From Candidatus Sericytochromatia bacterium (GTDB lineage: Bacteria; Cyanobacteriota; Sericytochromatia; UBA7694), in NCBI GenBank assembly GCA_018780035.1, contig JADMKE010000013.1, positions 1 to 64,000 of the forward strand: a stretch of DNA of 64,000 nucleotides, written 5' to 3'. Positions 42,911-50,674 of the stretch are shown piece after piece. Below the pieces are notes generated by a model. The model saw only the letters and a list, made by a program, of their open reading frames with translations, searched no databases and was not told where the DNA came from. Each line of letters starts with the position of its first letter. Positions within the stretch are counted from its first letter, which is position 1. A program made the translations under genes and the position numbers.

Positions 42911-45770
42911 AGCTCGCGTTGGCAGAAGCGTTGTCGCGAGAAGAATCCAAGGTATTACCGGCGGGATCCAACACGGTGCTGGAGACTTTCACGCGGACGG
43001 TATCACCCGGTTTGTACAGGTCGAAACGGCCACCCACTGCGGCGTTGGGGTAAACCACAAAGCCTGCGGTCGGTGCATTGATAGCATTGGTGGCAAAACC
43101 AGTGCTGGCAGCGCCCTGAGGAATGGTTACCTTCATCACGTTGGTACCAGCAGCGTTTTTGGCATTCACACCCAAGGAGAAGGTGAAGGTATCACCGGCG
43201 TTAAAGACGCCGGCTGTTTTGCCTGCACCCACTGCGGCTGTTTCAGTCACAGTGAACAAACCGCCCGTGCTCAACAGGTAGTTATTCAGAATGTGCTGAA
43301 CTTGGTCATATTCATTGGGCAGAACCCAACCGGTGCCAGAAATCAATTTGCTGGTGACAGTACTGTCAAAAGCAGTCCCTGCCGTATTATTGATACGTAC
43401 CAAACCAATGGTTTTGCCAGCGCGGACAGGACGGTTGACAATCCCGATATGGAAACGCTCATTGGCATCAAAGACATCATCGCCATTGCCGGCAATGGCA
43501 ATATTAAAGGCATTGGCCGTTGTGACCAGCGCATTCAATTTAGCAACAACTTCAGCCCCCGTATTGGCAGTCAAAGCAGCCGTTGCAACACCGGATTCAA
43601 ATGTACCATTGGTATAGAAGAAATCAACACTGGCGGTCAAGCCACCGTTGGCAAAGTTAGCAGTGCCTGTGCGAAACAGCGAAGAGAGAGACTCTGCAGG
43701 CGCCGTAGCACCCGGGAAGACCACATAACCCGCTGTGTGCATGGAGTTATTGTCAGTACCACCCAGTCTGGCCGGATCAAATGCGCCGGTTTTACGGATA
43801 ATAGCAGTAGAGATATTTTTACCTGCATGCTGGGCATTGGCTGCCAAGGTAACGGTCAGGGTATCGTTATTGGCACCGCAAACCGCGCCACCACCCGTAC
43901 TGCTGGTGACTGTCCAGGCATTGGCTGAAGTGGTCGCTACAGCATTCAGAGCGGTCTGAATATCAGCTGCTGTGGCAGCATTTGCAATATTTCCAGAGGC
44001 AATGCCTTTGGTAGCAGTTCCATCGGTATAGAAGAAATCCATGGTGATGGGATTCGCTGCTGCTTGCGCATCACACGCAAAAGCGCCTGACTCAGTGGTA
44101 TTGACACCGGTGGTACTCAGGGTGCTACCAAAGGTGGTATTGCGGAAATATTTACCGCCATTGGCATTGGTATTGCTGGCTGTAGGTGTCGTGGTGGTAC
44201 CATCAGCGAGCAAGAAGGTCATGCCTGGGGCCTGGAATTGGTTGCTACCAGGAGGGGCTGCCACAGTTGAGCTCAGAGTGTCTTGGGTGGGAGGCAGCAA
44301 GAGCACGGTTTTGTGGGTCAGGTCGGTGGTGTCGTAAACAGCCGTGCCGCCCAAAGAACCCCAAGTACCTGTAAAGGTGGTCACCCCACCGGTCTGAACC
44401 GTGGTGACATTGTAGTTGGCTGCGGCAGCGTTGGTGGTGGCAACGGTGCCACTGGGATAACCGCCGGGGGCTTTTTGATCTGCACCCGCCACGTTTTCCA
44501 TACCACCAGCAATTGAGATGTCGCGGGTATAGATGATCATGCGCTCGCTGTAACGGACACGCACGGAGTCGCCATTTTGGCCGCCGTTTTCGTTGGTCTC
44601 AGCGGTGATACCGGTGATGGTGGGTTTGACTTCGTCGGTTTTGATCGAAAATTTGTAAGACTCTTCAAAATCACCATCGGTCAATTTGAAGTGTTTTTCA
44701 CTGCGGGAAATGCCGCTTTTGTCTTTTAAGAGACGATCATTGGAGTTGAAGCCATTAAAAGCCACGTTGTAATCGGGCACCAAATTGCTGTCTTTGTCGG
44801 TCGGCAGCAGTTTTTCTTCTTTAAAGGAGAAGGTCACTTCGGTGTCATCGCTGTTCCAGCTGATATTAAAGGCGTCTTTGTCCCAAACTTTGGACGAGTT
44901 AGCGCCGACGAAGTTGGTGGCAATCAGGCCATTCCCTGTCAGGGTATTGGCGCCACCGGCCACGCGCAGGTTGCCCGCATCCACGGTCATTTTGCGGCTG
45001 TTGAAAGAACGCACGGTGAAGGTATCTTCTGCCGTTTTTTTGTCCATGGGCTCGGAGAATTTTAAGACGAAGCTGGTTTTGGGGTCGATACCAGAGGCGT
45101 TGCGGGAGGGGGTGACCATGACAACTTCGGGTTTGTCGCTCAAAGCGTTATAAGCGGCAGAGAAGGTAGCGGCGCCACCATCGGTACCAAAGTCATAACG
45201 GTTGGCGTTGGGGTCGCCCTGTTTGTTGGATTTGAGAACTTCAACACGTTTGCGGGTGGTGAAGCCAGCTTTGGAAGAAACGATTTCGACCTGAACACCG
45301 GAAGGAGCATTGTTGAAAGCATAGGTGCCGCCAGCGGTCACGGTTTCAGCTTCGAAAGGCACGGAGCTGTTCAGCGATTTCACTTTAACGGTCACGCCGT
45401 CCAGGGGGGAATTGGTGTCGTCAAAGATTTTGCCGTTGAAGGTGGTTTTTTCGATAACCGAAATATCGCTGGTGGCTGCAGGCAGGGGCGTGTTGGTAGC
45501 GGCAGGGGTTGGCGTGGTCGCCGGCACGGGAGTGGGGCTCACAGCAGCCGATGGAGAGACATCGGGGGTGGGTGTCGCAGAGCCAACAGCGGTGGGAGAA
45601 GCGTCAGGTGTAGGCGTGCCAACAGGAGCAGGCGTTGCGCTGACAACAGCGGTCGGACTGGCATTGGGCGAGCTGGGGGTGGTGGGGGTGTTTGTCGCGG
45701 GGCCGCAAGCGACCATCGAGAGTGTAGCAGCCAGACCCAAACCAGTTGAAAACAGACGTTGTTTAGTCAT
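42909..45770 (-). CDS. Array lipoprotein paralog 1 (largest)
   Basis: A lipobox (LSMVAC) is followed by a Pro/Thr/Ser/Ala/Val linker to about residue 105. Then come the family core: a carboxypeptidase-regulatory-like domain (KTTFNGKIFDDTNSPLDGV, to about 190), a Big_5 Ig-like domain (VVMVTPSRNASGIDPKTSFVLKFSEPMDKKTAEDTFTV) and a region with VRVRYSERMIIYTRDISIAGGMENVAGADQK. After VYDTTDLTHKTVLLLP this copy carries about 370 extra residues with three copies of a module of the type DFFYTDGT...IQTALNAV...FTVT...NDTLTVTL. It ends in the shared tail PGDTVRVKVSSTVLDPAGNTLDSSRDN. Surface exposure is inferred; function unknown. Confidence 0.85.
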   Translation of the reverse strand: MTKQRLFSTGLGLAATLSMVACGPATNTPTTPSSPNASPTAVVSATPAPVGTPTPDASPTAVGSATPTPDVSPSAAVSPTPVPATTPTPAATNTPLPAATSDISVIEKTTFNGKIFDDTNSPLDGVTVKVKSLNSSVPFEAETVTAGGTYAFNNAPSGVQVEIVSSKAGFTTRKRVEVLKSNKQGDPNANRYDFGTDGGAATFSAAYNALSDKPEVVMVTPSRNASGIDPKTSFVLKFSEPMDKKTAEDTFTVRSFNSRKMTVDAGNLRVAGGANTLTGNGLIATNFVGANSSKVWDKDAFNISWNSDDTEVTFSFKEEKLLPTDKDSNLVPDYNVAFNGFNSNDRLLKDKSGISRSEKHFKLTDGDFEESYKFSIKTDEVKPTITGITAETNENGGQNGDSVRVRYSERMIIYTRDISIAGGMENVAGADQKAPGGYPSGTVATTNAAAANYNVTTVQTGGVTTFTGTWGSLGGTAVYDTTDLTHKTVLLLPPTQDTLSSTVAAPPGSNQFQAPGMTFLLADGTTTTPTASNTNANGGKYFRNTTFGSTLSTTGVNTTESGAFACDAQAAANPITMDFFYTDGTATKGIASGNIANAATAADIQTALNAVATTSANAWTVTSSTGGGAVCGANNDTLTVTLAANAQHAGKNISTAIIRKTGAFDPARLGGTDNNSMHTAGYVVFPGATAPAESLSSLFRTGTANFANGGLTASVDFFYTNGTFESGVATAALTANTGAEVVAKLNALVTTANAFNIAIAGNGDDVFDANERFHIGIVNRPVRAGKTIGLVRINNTAGTAFDSTVTSKLISGTGWVLPNEYDQVQHILNNYLLSTGGLFTVTETAAVGAGKTAGVFNAGDTFTFSLGVNAKNAAGTNVMKVTIPQGAASTGFATNAINAPTAGFVVYPNAAVGGRFDLYKPGDTVRVKVSSTVLDPAGNTLDSSRDNASANAS

Positions 45771-45940
45771 AAAGTGTGAAAATTCCTTTCGGGAAAAAGA
45801 CAGTGTGTTCTAAAAATTAAACTAAGCCCATCGAAAAACTTTGATTTAAAAAAATAAAAGCCAAATAGACCCGTTTACCTAAGATACCGTATTTTTCCGA
45901 TTCAGCCAATAGCCGTTTTTTAATTTTTAACAGCGAAACA

Positions 45941-45963
45941 AAAGACCCCCTTGCGGGGGCCTT
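45941..45963 (-). terminator. GC-rich terminator after paralog 2
   Basis: A seven-pair GC-rich stem (GACCCCC / GGGGGCC, including one G-T pair) with a TTGC loop and flanking A/T runs lies 64 bp after the stop of paralog 2. Confidence 0.75.
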
Positions 45964-45995
45964 GAGCTTGTTTAGCTTTGCATAAGTGCCTTCTA

Positions 45996-46017
45996 AGCAG
46001 AACTTGGCAGTTCTGCT
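45996..46017. repeat. Stem-loop AGCAGAACT/AGTTCTGCT after paralog 2
   Basis: A perfect 9-bp stem with a 4-base loop, flanked by GCATAAGTGCCTTCTA on the left and GAATTTGCTTAGC on the right, ends 10 bp from the stop codon. The same hairpin recurs at 55766. Confidence 0.8.
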
Positions 46018-46026
46018 AGAATTTGC

Positions 46027-47985
46027 TTAGCTCGCGTTGGCAGAAGCGTTGTCGCGAGAAGAATCCAGGGTGTTACCAGCGGGATCCAACACGGTGCTGT
46101 TGACTTTCACACGAACGGTGTCGCCAGGGACGTACAGGTTCATGCGGGTGCCAGCAGTTACACCAGGATACACGTTATAAGGTGTCGTTGCGCTGATGCC
46201 CATATTGGACGCGTTGGTACCACCGGTGAAGGTGATATAACGAATCGATTTGGCAGGAGCTGCGCCACCCAAGGTTGCGCCTGCACCCAAAGTGATGTTG
46301 TAAGTGGTGTTGGCGGCAGAAGCTGCAGCTGAACCCGTCACAGTGAAGGTACCACCAGCCAGACCAGCGATTGCATTCAGAGCGGTTTGGATCTGAGCAT
46401 AGTTGGCGCCAGCAATATTGGCGGAGGTCACAGCAACGCTGGTGCCGTCACCCAAGACGGCAGTGCCTGTCAGGGTGTCGTTGGCAGCGGTTGCAGCAAC
46501 GTGAGTGAAGGTGCCGCTGGAGAAACCAGGCAAGAGCAACACAGTTTTGTGGGTCAGGTCGGTGGTGTCGTAGACGGCGGTGCCGCCCAAAGCGCCCCAA
46601 GTACCTGTGTAGGTGGTCACGCCACCGGTTTGAACTGTGGTGATGTTGTAGTTCTTGGCAGAAGCGGAGGTGCTGGCCACTTGAGCGGTGCCGGGATAGC
46701 CGGCGGGGGCTTTCTGATCTGCACCCGCGATGTTTTCCATACCACCGGCAATTGAGATGTCGCGGGTATAGATAATCATGCGCTCGCTGTAACGGACACG
46801 CACTGCATCGCCGTTCTGGCCACCGTTTTCAGCGGTTTCTGCGGTGATGCCTGTGATTGTAGGTTTGACTTCGTCGGTTTTGATCGAGAATTTGTAAGAC
46901 TCTTCAAAATCGCCATCGGTCAGTTTGAAGTGTTTGTCGCTGCGAGAAATGCCGCTTTTGTCTTTCAAGAGACGATCGCCGGAGTTGAAGCCATTGAAAG
47001 CCACGTTGTAGTCGGGCACCAGGTTGCTGTCTTTGTCGGTCGGCAGCAGTTTTTCTTCTTTAAAGGAGAAGGTGACTTCGGTGTCATCGCTATTCCAGCT
47101 GATGTTAAAGGCATCTTTGTCCCAAATTTTGGTGGCAGTGGTTCCCAAGAAGTTGGTGGCAATTGTGCCGTTACCAGCAACTGTGTTGGCACCACCAGCA
47201 ATACGCAGGTTGCCGCTGTCAACGGTCATTTTGCGGTTATTAAAAGAGCGCACAGTGAAGGTGTCTTCTGCCGTTTTTTTGTCCATGGGCTCGGAGAATT
47301 TTAAGACGAAGCTGGTTTTGGGGTCGATACCAGAGGCGTTGCGGGAGGGGGTGACCATGACAACTTCGGGTTTGTCGCTCAAAGCGTTATAAGCGGCAGA
47401 GAAGGTAGCAGCGCCACCATCGGTACCAAAGTCATAACGGTTGGCATTGGGATCGCCCTGTTTGTTGGACTTGAGCACTTCAACGCGTTTACGGGTGGTA
47501 AAGCCAGCTTTAGAGGAGCTGATTTCAAGTTGGATCCCCGCAGGAGCATTGTTGAAAGCATAAGTGCCGCCAGCGGTTACGGTTGTGACCTCATAGGGAA
47601 TAGAGGCGTTCAAAGACTTGGCTTTAACGGTTACGCCGTCCAGGGGAGAGAAGGTGTCATCGAAAACTTTGCCGTTGAAGGTGGTTTTTTCGATAATCGC
47701 GATATCTTGACCAGCAGGAGGCAAGGTGGGGCTGGCATTGGGCAGCGGGGAACTGGTTGGGCTCGCCGTGGGCAAGGGAGAAGCGCTGGGGCTTTCACTC
47801 GGCAAGGGAGAAGCAGTGGGGCTGCTGCTGGGAGACGGAGAGGCGATGGGGCTGGAAGAAGCAGAAGGGGTCGCCGTCGGGCTGGAAGTGGGAGGAGTCA
47901 CAACACCTGGCTGAGGACCACAAGCAAAGAGAGATAAAGTAGCAGCAAAACCAAGACCTGTTGAGAGAATACGATTCTTATTCAT
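46027..47985 (-). CDS. Array lipoprotein paralog 2
   Basis: This 652-residue paralog has the lipobox LFAC, a Pro/Ser/Thr linker with PSASPLPTASP-type repeats (residues 20-90), then the regulatory-like and Big_5 domains of the family. After the common LTHKTVLLLPG segment it carries a single 110-residue variable module (NDTLTGTAVLGDGTSVAV ... ITFTGGTNASNMGIS) and then the shared tail. The last 560 bp of the gene (46081-46639) appear identical to the matching part of paralog 4. An AAGGAT site precedes the ATG. Function unknown. Confidence 0.86.
   Translation of the reverse strand: MNKNRILSTGLGFAATLSLFACGPQPGVVTPPTSSPTATPSASSSPIASPSPSSSPTASPLPSESPSASPLPTASPTSSPLPNASPTLPPAGQDIAIIEKTTFNGKVFDDTFSPLDGVTVKAKSLNASIPYEVTTVTAGGTYAFNNAPAGIQLEISSSKAGFTTRKRVEVLKSNKQGDPNANRYDFGTDGGAATFSAAYNALSDKPEVVMVTPSRNASGIDPKTSFVLKFSEPMDKKTAEDTFTVRSFNNRKMTVDSGNLRIAGGANTVAGNGTIATNFLGTTATKIWDKDAFNISWNSDDTEVTFSFKEEKLLPTDKDSNLVPDYNVAFNGFNSGDRLLKDKSGISRSDKHFKLTDGDFEESYKFSIKTDEVKPTITGITAETAENGGQNGDAVRVRYSERMIIYTRDISIAGGMENIAGADQKAPAGYPGTAQVASTSASAKNYNITTVQTGGVTTYTGTWGALGGTAVYDTTDLTHKTVLLLPGFSSGTFTHVAATAANDTLTGTAVLGDGTSVAVTSANIAGANYAQIQTALNAIAGLAGGTFTVTGSAAASAANTTYNITLGAGATLGGAAPAKSIRYITFTGGTNASNMGISATTPYNVYPGVTAGTRMNLYVPGDTVRVKVNSTVLDPAGNTLDSSRDNASANAS
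46081..46639. repeat. Near-identical tract, copy A (paralog 2)
   Basis: By eye this segment is identical to 53487-54045, and over its first 510 bp to 55856-56365, including silent positions. It encodes the variable module and the shared tail. Confidence 0.75.
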
Positions 47986-48151
47986 AATAACATCCTTTTT
48001 TGTCCGAAGACATTTGTATTGTTAGCAGACCCGACTTTCGAGCCTCATGTTTACCAAGACGCCTTCCGTTTATAAAGGTTCCCTCAAAAGCAAAATTTTA
48101 TTTACAAAAAAGTATGAGTCTATTTTTTAAAGGGCCGTGTTATCATAAAAC

Positions 48152-50590
48152 ATGTCAGAAACAGCCGACCCTTCAGCCCTTCATACCCAATTGGCACAGG
48201 TCCATCAAGCCTGGCAAAACCAGCAGATTGATCAGGCCCTGCAGCAATTAGAGACCTTGCGCCAGAATTTTCCTGATCACCCAGAGATTTTGCATTTCTT
48301 GGGGGTGGTTTACTACAGTCAGGGCAATGCACAAGCAGCAGAACCCCTTTTGGCACGCGCCTGCCAAAGCTGTCCTGACTACGATGATTATTTTTTCAAT
48401 TGGGGCAATAGCTGTTGGGCCCTACAACAATGGGAAAAAGCGGGCAAGGCCTTTGCGCGGGCCTGCAGCCTGAATCCAGCCTTAACCGAAGCCTGGGTCA
48501 AACAGGCGCAGTGCCACGAACAGCTGAAAAATTGGCAAGCAGCAGCCCAAATCTGGAGCCTGCTTTTAGACAGGTATCCTGAAGCACCGGATCTTTTGCT
48601 TTCGCTGGCGCGAAATTTGCAGCAGCAAAACCAGCTGGAAGCAGCTTTGCCCCTTTATCTCAGACTGTTAAAACAGGAGCAAATACCGGCTCAAATCTTG
48701 CAAGAAATCGGCTGGTTTTTCTTTGCCCTGCGGGATTTTGAACAGGCCTTGCAATGTCTGAACCAGGCCCAGCCCCATTTGCCCATTTCAGCCGAGAGTC
48801 AAAATGGCTTGGCCAGTGTCCAATTTCAGCTCAAACACTATGCCGACGCCTTGCAGAGCATCGCATCAGCACTCGAACTTGCACCCAATCTGGCAGAAGC
48901 CTGGTGGAACAAAGGACAAATTCTCTTGGAGTTGGCAGAGACCGAAGCGGCTTGCCAGGCCTTGCGGGAATGCCTCAAGCGGGACCCCAGCTACCAATCC
49001 TTGCTCTTGCCTTTGGCACAAGAACAATTGGATCGTTTCAGAGATACTCAGGCCGAAGCGATTCTCAGCCTGCAAACTGAATTCGGTCTGGGCTCGGACT
49101 TAGAGCAAGCCCATTATGGAGCCGGTCTGGCTGCCCAGCGCAACAATCAGCCCGAATTGGCTTTGGAACACTTTGAAAAAAACCTGAAAAACGGCACCCA
49201 AGAAATCGCTTATCATCTCGCTCAGGCCCTGTGTTTGCCCGTAATTTACACCGATCTCGCCCATTTGCAGAGCTGGCGAGCGCGTTTAGAAGACACATTG
49301 CCAGCCTGTTTGGAACGTCTGCAAGCAAAGCCCCAGGAATATCAGCTGAACTTGCCCCTGCAACAAATTCCTATGCTCTTTCATCTGGCTTATCAGGGCT
49401 TTAATGACCGCCAGATACATTCCCTTTTGGGGGATTTTTGGCAAAGTCGGTTGCGCCAAGACGGCCTGCTCATTCAGGCAAAACCCAGTAAAAAAGTGCA
49501 TTCTCCGCTCAGAGTGGGTTTTGTTTCTTCGTTTTTTTACGCCCATGCTGTCAGCCATATTTATGAACCCCTGATCCGCAGCTTCAGCAGGGATCCCGAA
49601 TTGCAGGTAGCCTGTTTTGCACTCGGCAGTCAAAGCGACGAAATGAGCGAAAGATTAAAACAAACTGTTCACCAATTTGTCTCACTGGCTGGGCTCAACC
49701 CCCTAAGACAAGCCGAGATCGTGGCTAAAGCCGAGTTGGACGTCTTGATCTATACAGATATTGGCATGGAAACAGCCAGTTATTTGCTCGGTTTACAGAG
49801 ACTGGCCCCCATGCAATGTGTACTGGGCGGTCACCCAGTCACAACGGGCCTGCCCGAAATCGACTGGGCCCTCTCAACCCACGGCTCAGAACCTGCCGAT
49901 GCAGAGCATCACTACCGTGAAAAATTACATCTGCGGAATTCAAGTCTGGTCAATCAATATCAGGCTCCTCCGCTCAATGCCAAAGGGGTCACAAAAGCCG
50001 ACTTGGGTCTGCCTCACAACCGGCGCATTTATCTCTGCCCCATGACCTTGTATAAAATTCACCCCGAATTTGACAGCACTTTGGCCGAAATTCTGGAACG
50101 CGATGCCCAAGCTGAACTCTGTTTTTTCGAATATCGCCAAACACAGCTGCACACGCATCTGCTTTCCCGTTTTGAAAGAAGCTTGGGGCCCAAAGCCCTG
50201 AAAAGGGTGCGTTTTTTGCCTTGGGTCACCCGCTCAGAATTTTGCCAAATCCTGAGTGTTGCCGATCTCTGTCTCGATCCTTTTCACTTCAGTGCGGGCA
50301 ATACGACTTATCTCAGTATGCACACCGGCACACCTTTTTTGACCTGGCCGTCGGGGTTTAAACGGGGCCGGGTCGCCACAGGCATTTTGAGGCAAGCTGG
50401 CCTCGACGCCTTCGTCGTAGAAAACCAAGCTGACTTTGCCCACCGCGCAGTTGAAATCGCCCACTCTGACAGCTTGCGCGCTGAATTTCAAGCGCAGGTT
50501 GAAGCCAGTATAAACCCAGAGACACCCCAAACCAATGGCTATCAGGAATTGATCACCTTCTTAAAAAGCCAAACAAACAGCCTTCCCTGA
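48152..50590 (+). CDS. TPR protein with OGT/SPINDLY-type glycosyltransferase
   Basis: This 812-residue protein lies inside the lipoprotein array on the opposite strand. TPR units cover about residues 1-380. The C-terminus matches the GT41-like region of the gene at 36875-38962: LRVGFVSSFFYAHAVSHIYEPLIRSF, MQCVLGGHPVTTGLPEIDWALS, LCPMTLYKIHPEFD (conserved Lys) and DLCLDPFHFSAGNTTYLSMHTGTPFLTWPSG. It is predicted to glycosylate protein Ser/Thr in the cytoplasm, but donor and target are unknown. No strong ribosome binding site is seen before the ATG. A hairpin overlaps the stop codon. Confidence 0.84.
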   Translation: MSETADPSALHTQLAQVHQAWQNQQIDQALQQLETLRQNFPDHPEILHFLGVVYYSQGNAQAAEPLLARACQSCPDYDDYFFNWGNSCWALQQWEKAGKAFARACSLNPALTEAWVKQAQCHEQLKNWQAAAQIWSLLLDRYPEAPDLLLSLARNLQQQNQLEAALPLYLRLLKQEQIPAQILQEIGWFFFALRDFEQALQCLNQAQPHLPISAESQNGLASVQFQLKHYADALQSIASALELAPNLAEAWWNKGQILLELAETEAACQALRECLKRDPSYQSLLLPLAQEQLDRFRDTQAEAILSLQTEFGLGSDLEQAHYGAGLAAQRNNQPELALEHFEKNLKNGTQEIAYHLAQALCLPVIYTDLAHLQSWRARLEDTLPACLERLQAKPQEYQLNLPLQQIPMLFHLAYQGFNDRQIHSLLGDFWQSRLRQDGLLIQAKPSKKVHSPLRVGFVSSFFYAHAVSHIYEPLIRSFSRDPELQVACFALGSQSDEMSERLKQTVHQFVSLAGLNPLRQAEIVAKAELDVLIYTDIGMETASYLLGLQRLAPMQCVLGGHPVTTGLPEIDWALSTHGSEPADAEHHYREKLHLRNSSLVNQYQAPPLNAKGVTKADLGLPHNRRIYLCPMTLYKIHPEFDSTLAEILERDAQAELCFFEYRQTQLHTHLLSRFERSLGPKALKRVRFLPWVTRSEFCQILSVADLCLDPFHFSAGNTTYLSMHTGTPFLTWPSGFKRGRVATGILRQAGLDAFVVENQADFAHRAVEIAHSDSLRAEFQAQVEASINPETPQTNGYQELITFLKSQTNSLP

Positions 50591-50608
50591 ATTTCAGAGA
50601 AGGCTGTT
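50576..50608. terminator. Hairpin overlapping the TPR-GT stop codon
   Basis: A perfect stem AACAGCCTTC / GAAGGCTGTT with an inner CTGA / TCAG stem covers the TGA stop at 50588-50590. It lacks a long T-run, so it is at best an atypical terminator. Confidence 0.5.
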
Positions 50609-50620
50609 CTGCTAGAATTT

Positions 50621-50665
50621 GCTGAGCCTTGGCGAAGCTTAGAAGAAGCTTATGCAAGGCTCAGC
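50621..50665. repeat. Composite stem-loop after paralog 3
   Basis: An 11-bp stem (GCTGAGCCTTG / CAAGGCTCAGC) encloses two AAGCTT sites. It shares flanks with the other array stem-loops (TTCTGCTAGAATTTGCT; AAGAAGCGCTTAGCTCGCG) and ends 10 bp from the paralog 3 stop. Confidence 0.75.
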
Positions 50666-50674
50666 AAGAAGCGC

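Noticed and set aside
42885-43928. Long plus-strand ORFs opposite the lipoprotein array (also near 51293, 53793 and 56405)
   Set aside because: They mirror the repetitive paralogs, recur in each copy for that reason, and carry no family pattern of their own.
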